DNA of 64,000 nucleotides from JBEVJC01 sp040510375 (GCA_040510375.1 JBEVJC010000014.1:124001-188000); one strand, 5' to 3'. Positions 48,382 through 56,372 are shown, counted from the first letter of the stretch. The notes: generated from the letters alone by a model not told the origin. Made by a program: numbers and translations.

Positions 48382-49233
48382 TTATTTCCAGGCACCTCTT
48401 TTGTAAGTACCATATACTCTAAGTTGTTCGGTAAGTGGCTGGATAGCCTTCATTACTTTATCAAACTGATCCACTGATTCAAACTCCATATCTGCATGGA
48501 AACTGTAATTAAAGCCGGAACCCGGTATCGGAAAACTCTGCAGTTTACTCAGGTTAATACCACCATCGGCAATCTTTGTCAGCACTTTGGCCAGGCTGCC
48601 TCTTGAGTGATCGGTATGGAAATTCACCGATGCCTTATCGGCCCCTGCGGTTATGGCTGTATCATCTGCAGGTTGAAGCACCAGGAAACGGGTATAGTTA
48701 TTTTTGAGCGTATGGATATTGGGTGCAATAATCTCCAGGTCATATAATTCAGCTGCCAGCTTACTGGCAATAGCAGCAATATGTTTGCTTTTAAACTGGT
48801 GAAGCTGGCGTGCGCTTAATGCAGTATCATCTGTTTCCACCAGTTTCCAGTTGTACTGATCCAGGAAACCATAACATTGCTGGATGGCCATGGTATGTGA
48901 ATGAACTTCGCGGATATCTTCCAGTTTAACGCCGGGATTAACGAGGAGATTTTGCCTGATCTGCAAATAAATCTCACCGGTGATGCGAAGGTTTGATTTC
49001 TGCAACAGGTTGTAGTTGGGAAGGATACTGCCTGCTATCGAATTTTCGATAGCCATGATGCCGCCTGCGCTGGACTTCTTATCCGCAGCCAGTTTCACCA
49101 CCTGTTGAAAGGTATCACAGGGGATTACTTCAATGTTCTTGCCATGATAAAGCCGGGCAGCCACCTGGTGAAAACTGCCTTCGTATCCCTGGATGGCGAT
49201 CCCTGTTGCTGTACTCTCTGATGATCGGTTCAT
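48382..49233 (-). CDS. pheA: Prephenate dehydratase
   Basis: 283 residues. Converts prephenate to phenylpyruvate. N-terminal catalytic part with GYEGSFHQVAA, AIENSIAGS and the NYTRFLVL catalytic motif, then an ACT regulatory domain (RGSLAKVLTKIADGGINL) that senses Phe. No chorismate mutase domain, which here sits on the DAHP synthase. First gene of the operon and preceded by the attenuator leader. Confidence 0.95.
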   Translation of the reverse strand: MNRSSESTATGIAIQGYEGSFHQVAARLYHGKNIEVIPCDTFQQVVKLAADKKSSAGGIMAIENSIAGSILPNYNLLQKSNLRITGEIYLQIRQNLLVNPGVKLEDIREVHSHTMAIQQCYGFLDQYNWKLVETDDTALSARQLHQFKSKHIAAIASKLAAELYDLEIIAPNIHTLKNNYTRFLVLQPADDTAITAGADKASVNFHTDHSRGSLAKVLTKIADGGINLSKLQSFPIPGSGFNYSFHADMEFESVDQFDKVMKAIQPLTEQLRVYGTYKRGAWK

Positions 49234-49264
49234 GTTTTATATACCGTTATTTTCCGGTTATTTT

Positions 49265-49301
49265 AAAAAACAAGAATCCCGGCTTGAAGGCCGGGATTCT
49301 T
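49265..49301 (-). terminator. Attenuator terminator upstream of pheA
   Basis: On the minus strand AAGAATCCCGGC pairs with GCCGGGATTCTT (12 bp, 6-nt loop), followed by GTTTTTT. It sits 32 nt before the pheA ATG, so it would stop transcription before the operon. Its 5' arm can instead pair with an upstream leader segment. Confidence 0.88.
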
Positions 49302-49384
49302 TATGTTGATTTAGTTGTCAGCTATCTGTTTCAACAAAGACTTCCCGGCTTCATTCTAAAATAGAAGAAGTAAAAAAAGAAGCC
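49286..49384 (-). promoter_or_regulatory. Four-segment attenuation structure
   Basis: Segment 1 GGCTTC (49379-49384, leader codons Gly9-Phe10) can pair with segment 2 GAAGCCGGGA (49343-49352). Segment 2 can also pair with segment 3 TCCCGGCCTTC (49286-49296), which is the 5' arm of the terminator. A ribosome stalled on the first Phe codons covers segment 1, frees segment 2, and blocks the terminator. This is inferred from complementarity; no energies were computed. Confidence 0.75.
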
Positions 49385-49408
49385 GCTAAAAGTTGTTGAG
49401 TTCATCAT
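49331..49408 (-). CDS. Phe/Tyr-rich leader peptide of the pheA operon
   Basis: 25 codons from ATG-ATG at 49408 to TGA at 49331-49333, reading MMNSTTFSGFFFYFFYF then RMKPGSLC. Seven Phe and two Tyr, eight of them in a run of nine codons (10-17). It starts about where transcription should begin, so the message may be nearly leaderless. The codons overlap segment 1 of the attenuator. Like PheL, the peptide itself should have no function; its translation rate reports Phe/Tyr-tRNA supply. Too short for standard gene callers. Confidence 0.85.
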   Translation of the reverse strand: MMNSTTFSGFFFYFFYFRMKPGSLC

Positions 49409-49415
49409 AACGTTA

Positions 49416-49445
49416 CAAATATACCTTATTCAATATCCAAAACAA
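49416..49445 (-). promoter_or_regulatory. Promoter of the aromatic amino-acid operon
   Basis: On the minus strand TTG (49443-49445), 19 nt, TATATTTG (49416-49423): a perfect match to TTG-N17-23-TAnnTTTG. It starts 15 nt after the stop of the helicase gene and gives a start of transcription about 49409-49412, right before the leader ATG. Confidence 0.8.
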
Positions 49446-49459
49446 TCTTTGCCTGGATT

Positions 49460-51130
49460 TTATTTTCTCCGGCCTCCGCCATTCTCTGCATCATTCATGC
49501 GGATCTTGCGGCCTTTGAAATTTTTACCATCCATTGCCTTCATCATTTTTTTACCGGCTGTTGGCTCAATCTCAATCCAGCTGTTCATTTCCTTCATATC
49601 GATGCGGCCGAGCACTTCCTTTTTCAGGTCGCTCATGTCCAGCACAAACTGGAGAAAACTTGCTTTATAAAAACCGTCCTTGGTTCCAAGGTTTACGAAC
49701 AAGCGTTGGTAATTTCCGCCGCCTTCGCCATATGCTTTGCGTTCGCGCGAAGGACCAGCTTCGGGTCTTGCCGACCGGTCGCTGCGTTCACCACGGCCCG
49801 CATCGCGCATATTCAGATCCGATGCATTCTCATAATATTTAAGGAAGCGGTCGAATTCAAGGGCAGCCACACGTTGCAGGATCTCTTCCTTGTCAACGTT
49901 CTCAAACTTTTCCCGGAGAGCGGGCAGGTAAGTTTCGTAGTCGCCGTGACTGATATCGGCCTGCAGCATTTTATCGATGAAATGGAAGAACTGTTTACGA
50001 CATACATCTTTACCGCTTGGGATATCCAGTTTATGGAAACGGGTATTCACCAGGCGTTCGATCTGGCGCAGGCGGTAGAGTTCTTTTGGTGTTACTATTG
50101 AAACTGAGATCCCGCTTTTTCCCGCCCGGCCTGTACGGCCGCTACGGTGCGTGTATACTTCCACATCATCGGGCAGTTCGTAGTTGATTACATGCGTGAT
50201 GCCTGTAACATCGATCCCGCGTGCAGCCACGTCGGTGGCGATCAGTAACTGGATACTCTTGTCGCGGAAACGGGCCATTACCTTATCACGCTGTTGCTGG
50301 GTCAGGTCGCCGTGAAGTGCTTCAATATCGTATCCTTCGCGTACCAGTTGTTCAGTGATACCCTGTGCATCCAGTTTGGTGCGGGTGAAGATGATCCCGT
50401 AAATACCGGGATTAAAATCAACAATCCTCTTGAGGGTTTCGTACCGGTTGTGGTGCTGGGTGGAATAATACTGGTGATCAATATTTGCACTGCCCGCATT
50501 AACCTTACCGATGGTCACTTCAAACGGAGTGTCCATATAACGCTTGCTCACCTGGCGGATAGCCGCAGGCATGGTAGCGCTGAACAACCATGTGCTCTGG
50601 CGGTTGGGAGTATTTTTCAGGATCAGCTCAATATCATCCTTGAATCCCATGTTGAGCATTTCATCTGCCTCGTCGAGAACCACATAATGGATCTGTTCGA
50701 GGTTGATGGCCTTGCGTTCGATCAGGTCGATCAGACGGCCTGGTGTAGCCACTACAATATGGGTTCCACGTTTCAGTTCACGGATCTGGTCGCTGATGGA
50801 AGTACCTCCATAAACAGCCGTCACGTGAACGCTTATTTTTTTACTTTTAAAATTGGCGAGATCCTTGGCGATCTGGAGACAAAGCTCACGCGTCGGGCAG
50901 ATGATCAGCGCCTGCGGGAACTTGTCCTCGCTTTTGATGAGTTGCAGGAGAGGCAATCCGAATGCCGCTGTTTTACCGGTACCCGTCTGGGCCAGACCAA
51001 TAAAATCTTTTGTACCCTGAAGCAGAACGGGTATTGCTTTTTCCTGGATGGGTGTTGGCTCGGTGAAACCGAGTGCCTGGATTGAAGTAAGGAGGCCTTC
51101 TTCAATACCTAATGATTCAAATGTTACCAC
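49460..51130 (-). CDS. deaD: DEAD-box RNA helicase with DbpA-type RNA-binding domain
   Basis: 556 residues. RecA-like helicase domains with AQTGTGKTAA, VVLDEADEML, LFSATMP and HRSGRTGRAG. A linker and a DbpA/CsdA RNA-binding domain (about 460-540) follow, then a Gly/Arg end (GGGRRK). It unwinds RNA in ribosome assembly, mRNA decay or cold adaptation. A -7 box TACCTTTG lies at 51169-51176. DeaD/CsdA is the most likely name; DbpA is the alternative. Confidence 0.92.
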   Translation of the reverse strand: MVTFESLGIEEGLLTSIQALGFTEPTPIQEKAIPVLLQGTKDFIGLAQTGTGKTAAFGLPLLQLIKSEDKFPQALIICPTRELCLQIAKDLANFKSKKISVHVTAVYGGTSISDQIRELKRGTHIVVATPGRLIDLIERKAINLEQIHYVVLDEADEMLNMGFKDDIELILKNTPNRQSTWLFSATMPAAIRQVSKRYMDTPFEVTIGKVNAGSANIDHQYYSTQHHNRYETLKRIVDFNPGIYGIIFTRTKLDAQGITEQLVREGYDIEALHGDLTQQQRDKVMARFRDKSIQLLIATDVAARGIDVTGITHVINYELPDDVEVYTHRSGRTGRAGKSGISVSIVTPKELYRLRQIERLVNTRFHKLDIPSGKDVCRKQFFHFIDKMLQADISHGDYETYLPALREKFENVDKEEILQRVAALEFDRFLKYYENASDLNMRDAGRGERSDRSARPEAGPSRERKAYGEGGGNYQRLFVNLGTKDGFYKASFLQFVLDMSDLKKEVLGRIDMKEMNSWIEIEPTAGKKMMKAMDGKNFKGRKIRMNDAENGGGRRK

Positions 51131-51168
51131 TTATTAAACTATTTATTATTATTTCCCTGGCAGGCACG

Positions 51169-51176
51169 CAAAGGTA
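51169..51176 (-). promoter_or_regulatory. -7 element of the DEAD-box helicase gene
   Basis: TACCTTTG on the minus strand, 38 nt before the ATG. No TTG at the expected -33 position. Confidence 0.45.
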
Positions 51177-51301
51177 GGTCATTATGGGCTGTCGGGGCGG
51201 ATTTGTTGCCCAGGATCAGCCGGAGAATGGCGTCTATCTGCCAAAATTAACGAAAAAACCGCCTGCCCGCGGCATTCGTGCTGTTAAAGAGGGGATTCAT
51301 T

Positions 51302-51336
51302 AAAAAAAGAAAGCCATTTCCCCTGCGGGAAATGGC
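51302..51336 (-). terminator. Terminator of the small lipoprotein gene
   Basis: GCCATTTCCC (51313-51322) pairs with GGGAAATGGC (51327-51336), and the minus strand then reads into a T-rich tract (51302-51312). It is 27 nt after the stop codon. Confidence 0.85.
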
Positions 51337-51363
51337 CCTTATCGATTGCTTGCCGATAAAATC

Positions 51364-51576
51364 TTAGTGTTTAACGCTATCTTTCGCAGCAGCACCCAGA
51401 GAATCAACAGTTGCTTTGATTGAATCTGAAGTGTTTTCGATAGAATCAACCTTGGCTTCAGTAGTTGAATCGATTTTCAGGATAGTGCTGTCTTCAGCCT
51501 TTTCAGCTGCGCTTTCGTTGTTACAAGCTACAAAACCGAGGCTCGCTACTGCGAATAAGATAAAAAGCTTCTTCAT
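51364..51576 (-). CDS. Small lipoprotein, hypothetical
   Basis: 70 residues from MKKLFILFAVASLGFVACN, with lipobox FVAC. The mature part is acidic, low in complexity and rich in Ser, Asp, Glu, Lys with a repeating DSI/DST pattern. No family recognised; such proteins are common and often abundant in Bacteroidota. Divergent from the sigma factor gene. Confidence 0.75.
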   Translation of the reverse strand: MKKLFILFAVASLGFVACNNESAAEKAEDSTILKIDSTTEAKVDSIENTSDSIKATVDSLGAAAKDSVKH

Positions 51577-51634
51577 TGTCATGTGATTTTTGAGTGTTGA
51601 AATATTTCATTGTTTATACCGGGAGGAGAAAAAG

Positions 51635-51680
51635 GTAACCCGGTTTTTTTATTTTTTTTTTCGGGCTGCTCCCGGGTTAC
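51635..51680. repeat. Inverted repeat upstream of the ECF sigma gene
   Basis: GTAACCCGG (51635-51643) and CCGGGTTAC (51672-51680), 9-bp arms with a T-rich 28-nt spacer, in the divergent region 31 nt before the sigma start. Could be an mRNA stem or a dyad operator. Confidence 0.55.
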
Positions 51681-51711
51681 TATTTTTAAAAAAAAGTATT
51701 AAATAACGGTA

Positions 51712-52296
51712 GTGAAAGAAGAGAATAACGAAAAATTATTGCTACAGGGACTGGCGAGAAACGATAAGAAGGCGGTTGAGACTATTTACCGTTTGAATTA
51801 CAGCATGGTACAGTCGTTAATTATCAGTAATAACGGCAGTGCAGACGACGCGAAGGACATTTTCCAGGAGACCATGATTGTTTTGTACGAAAAGTCGCGG
51901 TCAGGAACTTTTGAGTTGAATTGCCTTATCAGGACCTATGTTTATTCAGTTGCAAGGAGGCTTTGGCTGAAAAAACTGCAGCAGGCAAGCCGGTTCGGGG
52001 GCGATATGACGGTGGTGGAAAACACAGTGCCGGTGGAAGAAGACCTGGATGAACATCAGCGGCGGGACCACGAATTCGTGATGATGGAACGGGCGATGGA
52101 AGGATTGGGGGAACCCTGCCGGAGTTTGCTCGAGGCCTTTTACCTCCGGAAGAAGAATATGCAGGAAATCGCAGGTACCTTTGGGTACACCAACGCAGAG
52201 AATGCCAAGACACAGAAATACAAGTGTCTGGTTCGGTTGAAAAAAGTTTTTTTTACGCATTATAAAAACGGAACCGGTGATGAACGAAGCCAATGA
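51712..52296 (+). CDS. ECF-type RNA polymerase sigma factor
   Basis: 194 residues from a GTG at 51712. Region 2 (ADDAKDIFQETMIVLYEK, near 43-62) and region 4 (LGEPCRSLLEAFYLRKKNMQEIA, near 125-150, then the helix-turn-helix) are present, with no region 3. It directs RNA polymerase to stress or surface-function genes. Its 3' end overlaps the next gene, a membrane protein with an anti-sigma-like N-terminus, which likely holds it inactive. Confidence 0.9.
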   Translation: MKEENNEKLLLQGLARNDKKAVETIYRLNYSMVQSLIISNNGSADDAKDIFQETMIVLYEKSRSGTFELNCLIRTYVYSVARRLWLKKLQQASRFGGDMTVVENTVPVEEDLDEHQRRDHEFVMMERAMEGLGEPCRSLLEAFYLRKKNMQEIAGTFGYTNAENAKTQKYKCLVRLKKVFFTHYKNGTGDERSQ

Positions 52297-53410
52297 TATC
52301 ATGATGCTTGATGCCGTAGAACGGTACATCAGGGGTGAAATGACTCCCGATGAGCGCCTGCATTTCGAAACCCTCCGTAAATCAAACGGAGAGATCGACC
52401 AGCTGGTAGTAGAGCATACACTTTTCCTGCAACAGCTCAATCGCTTCGGCGAAAGACAGGGAATGCAATCCACCCTGAACGAAGTCCACACAGACCTGGC
52501 TAAACAAGGTAAGATCCATGCCGACACACTGGAAGGCAAGGCCAAGATGGTGTATATGTGGAACAGGTACAAACGTGTTACCGCCATTGCCGCATCAATA
52601 GCCGGGATTACCGCAATCAGTCTTTCCTTCCTGGTGAATTCAATCCATCCTCCCGCCAAGGCAGAAAACCTGCAGGAGCTGGTGCGCGATGTCAATACCA
52701 TCAAACGTTCACAGGATGTGATCATCAAATCGCAGAAAGTACTTGACCAGAAGATTGATAATGTAAATGCAGCTGGTGCGCGAAGTCCGATTATACCACG
52801 ATTTAACGGAACCGGATTCCTGATCGATCCAAAAGGCCTGATGATTACCAACGCACATGTGGTAAAAAATTCGAAGAATATTTTTGTACAGAATAATAAA
52901 GGCACCCAGTTCAAGGCAATCGTGCTCAAACTGGATGTGAAACGGGACGTGGCCATCATCAAGATCGATGATGAAAACTTTAAACCATTGTCCGTTCTGC
53001 CTTATGGCATACGCAAAGGCGGATCCGAGATTGCCGAGTCGATCTTCACCCTTGGTTTCCCACGCGAAGAAATTGTTTATGGCGAGGGATATCTCAGCGC
53101 CAGGACGGGTTTCAATGGCGATACCCTGAGTTGCCAGATTTCGGTTGACGCCAATCCGGGAAATAGCGGCGGACCAATCTTCAATAAGGATGGGGAGGTT
53201 ATCGGTATCCTGAGTGCCAAAGAAATCGCTGCTGAAGGTGCGGTCTTCGCCGTCCAGTCAAAATATATCTACCAGGCGGTGGATGAGCTGAAGAAGAATT
53301 CCATTTATGAAAAAGTAAAACTTTCTCCCAAATCATCACTTGTTGGAATGGATAAAGTTAAACAGGTGGAGCGGATCCAGGATTGTATCTATATGGTAAA
53401 GGCTGATTAA
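52280..53410 (+). CDS. Membrane anti-sigma-like / trypsin-like (S1C) protease fusion
   Basis: 376 residues from ATG 52280, overlapping the sigma gene by 17 nt. Residues 1-95 are a cytoplasmic helical part resembling anti-sigma domains (ERYIRGEMTPDERLHFE). One membrane helix lies at about 100-119, then a coiled-coil linker (about 128-160) and a periplasmic trypsin-fold domain with the triad His193 (TNAHVV), Asp223 (KRDVAII) and Ser296 (GNSGGP). No PDZ domain follows, unlike DegP/DegS. The architecture suggests one protein that both holds the sigma factor and senses or cleaves in the periplasm. Anti-sigma role is inferred from operon and shape. Confidence 0.82.
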   Translation: MNEANDIMMLDAVERYIRGEMTPDERLHFETLRKSNGEIDQLVVEHTLFLQQLNRFGERQGMQSTLNEVHTDLAKQGKIHADTLEGKAKMVYMWNRYKRVTAIAASIAGITAISLSFLVNSIHPPAKAENLQELVRDVNTIKRSQDVIIKSQKVLDQKIDNVNAAGARSPIIPRFNGTGFLIDPKGLMITNAHVVKNSKNIFVQNNKGTQFKAIVLKLDVKRDVAIIKIDDENFKPLSVLPYGIRKGGSEIAESIFTLGFPREEIVYGEGYLSARTGFNGDTLSCQISVDANPGNSGGPIFNKDGEVIGILSAKEIAAEGAVFAVQSKYIYQAVDELKKNSIYEKVKLSPKSSLVGMDKVKQVERIQDCIYMVKAD

Positions 53411-53439
53411 AAAATTAACCTGTAAAACCACCGGATAAT

Positions 53440-53475
53440 AAAAAGGGGCATTACAAATTGTAATGCCCCTTTTTA
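53440..53475. terminator. Bidirectional terminator
   Basis: AAAAAGGGGCATTAC pairs with GTAATGCCCCTTTTT around a 5-6 nt loop, with A and T runs at the ends. It serves the protease gene and the convergent nucleotidyltransferase gene. Confidence 0.88.
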
Positions 53476-53550
53476 TTTGATCTATGTGAGGAAAGTTCTA
53501 TAATATTATTCCGATTGGCCTGAAAAAAATTCAGCCTTCTCAGCAGTTGA

Positions 53551-54453
53551 TTATTCCGCCGACCATAATTTATTTGGATAAACGCCCTTTGAAATCAGGT
53601 CGTTCAGGCTTTTTTCTACAAACGGTGCATCTTCCTTATAGGTTACCCCAAACCAGGATGATGTTGTAGGAATGATTTCTACTTTACCACCTTCCCTGAT
53701 AAACTGGTCGGCCACGATGGGAATAAAAAATTCTGATTTTTCTTCCGTACCATGATCCTGCAGGAACTTGCGGAACAACTGCATGGTGTACTGGAAATAT
53801 GATGGATGGAAACACCAGAAGTTCATGGATACACGTGTATCGAGGGAAAGTTCTTCCGGTTCGAGGCCATCCTTACAAATAATTTTGTGACCTTCTTTTG
53901 CAATATTGATCCGCTCGGTGATGCTGGCCAGATCGCCCGTTTCATCCAGTTCACAAACACCGCGGTTAACGGTGCCATGTTCAGACAATGTCTTTAACAG
54001 GTCGTATCCGATGATAGCATAATTTTTTTCGGTGCAGTCATTTACCAGGAAGTCAGCCGCTTCTTCAAAAGCATTCTGTCCGTAAAAATCATCGGCATTG
54101 ATCACAGCAAAGGGCTCCTCCACTACGTTGATGGCGCTGAGTACAGCATGTGCAGTACCCCATGGCTTCTTCCTTTCAGCAGGGATATCAAATCCTTCCG
54201 TAAATCCTTCCAGGTCCTGGAAAGCATATTCAATCTTGACCTTATCCTTCAGTTTAGGTTCGAAAATAGCTTTGAAATCGTCTGCGAATTCCCGGCGGAT
54301 GATGAACACCACTTTGCCAAAGCCGGAACGGATGGCATCATAGATGGAATAATCCATAATGGTTTCACCACCCGGACCAAATCCCTGGATCTGTTTCATA
54401 CTTCCGTACCTTGATGCCATGCCTGCTGCCAATATTACTAACGTAGGTTCCAT
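53551..54453 (-). CDS. Sugar-phosphate nucleotidyltransferase-like protein
   Basis: 300 residues from MEPTLVILAAGMASRYG at 54453; the longer frame upstream is unlikely. The nucleotide-binding signature LAAGMASRYGSMKQ and the metal Asp in VINADDFYG are present. It probably couples an NTP to a sugar or related phosphate, but the family members in Bacteroidota are mostly unassigned. Divergent from the desulfhydrase-like gene, 45 nt apart. Confidence 0.85.
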   Translation of the reverse strand: MEPTLVILAAGMASRYGSMKQIQGFGPGGETIMDYSIYDAIRSGFGKVVFIIRREFADDFKAIFEPKLKDKVKIEYAFQDLEGFTEGFDIPAERKKPWGTAHAVLSAINVVEEPFAVINADDFYGQNAFEEAADFLVNDCTEKNYAIIGYDLLKTLSEHGTVNRGVCELDETGDLASITERINIAKEGHKIICKDGLEPEELSLDTRVSMNFWCFHPSYFQYTMQLFRKFLQDHGTEEKSEFFIPIVADQFIREGGKVEIIPTTSSWFGVTYKEDAPFVEKSLNDLISKGVYPNKLWSAE

Positions 54454-54498
54454 ATCTGTTTTAAATTTGTTGGGCAATATTAATTCAAAATCAGGAAG

Positions 54499-55548
54499 AT
54501 GCCTTCTGTCGGACCCATGTTTCTGCCACCGTTTGTACCCAATCCCCGCCTGGACCAACTTCCTCCTTCCTGGGTGGACGGAATCAGTATCCGGGTGCTC
54601 CGGCTGGACCTGATAGATCAGCTTATCTCGGGTAATAAATGGTATAAACTCCGGTATTATTTACAGGAAGCAAAGGAAAAAGCACTTAAAGTAGTGACCT
54701 ATGGCGGTGCCTGGTCGAACCATATCCTGGCCACTGCAGTTGCCTGTCAACGAATGAATATTCCATGCGCTGGTATTATCCGTGGAGAGAAACCGGTAAA
54801 TCCTTCTGCTACCCTGCTAAATGCAATTAATGCGGGTATGGAACTGGTCTTTGTTTCCCGGTCGGAATATGCTGACAAAATACTTCCCGCGCGTTTCCAT
54901 GGACCCGGTATCCTGGTTATCCCCGAAGGAGGTTATGGACCCACAGGCGCCCGCGGTGCAGCCACGATCCTTGACCAGCCCGGGGCCGGCCGGTTTACCC
55001 ATTGTTTTTGTGCGGTTGGCACCGGTACCATGATGGCCGGACTGATCAATGCCCTGTTGCCCGGGCAACGGGTTACCGGTATTCCCGTACTGAACGACAG
55101 CCAGCTGGTATCTGCTGTAAGTAAACTGGTAATCCAGCCAAAGGGAATTACTGTACAGAACGACAACCAGCTGATATCTTCTGCCAGTGAACTGGTATTC
55201 CAACGAAACGACAGTGATATCGGTAACAGTACCGGAACCGGTCCGGGAAACTATACACCGGACTTAAAGGAGAATCTGCAGATCTACCAATCGGGCAACT
55301 GGGAACTTATCAACGGATTTGAATTTGGTGGATATGCGCGTTACCGCGACCCATTGATCAGGTTCATGAATGATTTTTACCGGCAGACTTCTATTCCGAC
55401 CGATTTTGTTTATACCGGTAAACTGTTTTATGCAGTTAAATCCTTACTGCGTACAGGATGGCTTCCCCGGGGGAGTGAAGTGCTGGTGGTGCATAGCGGC
55501 GGGATCCAGGGAAACGCCGGACTGCCGTCCGATTCGTTAATATTCTGA
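54499..55548 (+). CDS. ACC deaminase / D-cysteine desulfhydrase family enzyme
   Basis: 349 residues, PLP-dependent (fold type II). The PLP Lys is in ISGNKWYKLRYY near residue 50, followed by YGGAWSNHILATA and GTGTMMAGL. Family members are usually about 300 residues; here about 45 extra residues (near 195-245) are inserted between GIPV and the conserved WELINGFEFGGYA, and contain two copies of a 22-residue repeat. Substrate (D-Cys, ACC or other) is not fixed. Confidence 0.85.
   Translation: MPSVGPMFLPPFVPNPRLDQLPPSWVDGISIRVLRLDLIDQLISGNKWYKLRYYLQEAKEKALKVVTYGGAWSNHILATAVACQRMNIPCAGIIRGEKPVNPSATLLNAINAGMELVFVSRSEYADKILPARFHGPGILVIPEGGYGPTGARGAATILDQPGAGRFTHCFCAVGTGTMMAGLINALLPGQRVTGIPVLNDSQLVSAVSKLVIQPKGITVQNDNQLISSASELVFQRNDSDIGNSTGTGPGNYTPDLKENLQIYQSGNWELINGFEFGGYARYRDPLIRFMNDFYRQTSIPTDFVYTGKLFYAVKSLLRTGWLPRGSEVLVVHSGGIQGNAGLPSDSLIF
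55081..55212 (+). repeat. In-frame 66-bp tandem repeat in the desulfhydrase-like gene
   Basis: 55081-55146 and 55147-55212 encode IPVLNDSQLVSAVSKLVIQP.. and ITVQNDNQLISSASELVFQR.., 22 codons each with about half the residues identical. Period is exactly 66, so the frame is kept. Confidence 0.85.
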
Positions 55549-55610
55549 ATTCTTGCCGGGATTATTATCTTTGCCACAGGCTAAATCCAATACCTGGTCG
55601 TTATTAGCAC

Positions 55611-56372
55611 ATGAAAAGACTTTTCCTTTCATTTATACTATTTATACTGTCGCTGCCATATCTCCGTGCGCAGGACACACTTCCAAAATTCAACCTGCGT
55701 AATGTCGGTAATAACCGTATTGTAATCGGGTGGACCAATCAGTTTGACAGTATCCGGCAGATCAGCATCCAGCGATCCTTCGATAGCCTGAAAAATTTCC
55801 GCACTATCCTTACGGTACCGGACCCCACTACACCGCAAAATGGTTACGTGGATACAAAGGCGTCGACCGATCATATGTTTTACCGCCTCTATATCCAGCT
55901 GGATAAAGGGGTATACCTGTTCAGTGAATCCAAACGACCTGTAAGGGATACAGTATCTGCCTCTATCACCCGCTCCCAGCCTGGGTTTACTGACGTTAAC
56001 AATCCAAATTTTGCAAAGCCGGGAAATAATCGTTTTTCACCCAATACAATCGGGGGCGACAGTATCACCGGTCCGCAGATCAGTCCATCGGGCAACCGGC
56101 CAAAGGCAGAATATTTTATTCCATCCAAATTGGTTTACACTTATCCGGATGGTTATGTAAAAATCAGCCTGCCTGATAAACCGGATAAAAAATACCGGAT
56201 TAAATTCTTCACTTCGGGTGATAAGTTTCTTTTTGAAATAAAAGAACCTAAGACAAGGGAATTCAAAATCGACAAAACAAATTTTTATCGCTCAGGCTGG
56301 TTCAGGTTTGAAGTATATGAAGGTGATGAGTTACTGGAGAAACACCGGTTCTTCCTGCCAAAGGAATTTTGA
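55611..56372 (+). CDS. Hypothetical secreted protein
   Basis: 253 residues with a signal peptide (MKRLFLSFILFILSLPYLRAQ). The first half (about 25-110) is beta-rich and resembles a fibronectin type III-like domain (RIVIGWTNQFDSIRQISIQRS, then MFYRLYIQLDKG). A Pro/Asn/Gly-rich linker leads to a second domain (about 165-253). No known function. A -7 box TATCTTTG lies at 55566-55573. Confidence 0.7.
   Translation: MKRLFLSFILFILSLPYLRAQDTLPKFNLRNVGNNRIVIGWTNQFDSIRQISIQRSFDSLKNFRTILTVPDPTTPQNGYVDTKASTDHMFYRLYIQLDKGVYLFSESKRPVRDTVSASITRSQPGFTDVNNPNFAKPGNNRFSPNTIGGDSITGPQISPSGNRPKAEYFIPSKLVYTYPDGYVKISLPDKPDKKYRIKFFTSGDKFLFEIKEPKTREFKIDKTNFYRSGWFRFEVYEGDELLEKHRFFLPKEF

Noticed and set aside
49265..49301. 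The pheA hairpin as a simple terminator of the helicase gene
   Set aside because: It lies about 160 nt beyond the helicase stop and after a strong promoter and the F/Y-rich ORF, and its arm is matched by the leader segment, so attenuation explains more. Read-through from the helicase would also meet it.
50294..51085. A 263-codon plus-strand ORF
   Set aside because: Antisense to the DEAD-box helicase.
51946..52962. A 338-codon minus-strand ORF
   Set aside because: Runs opposite to the sigma and protease genes, whose products have clear motifs; no recognisable protein.
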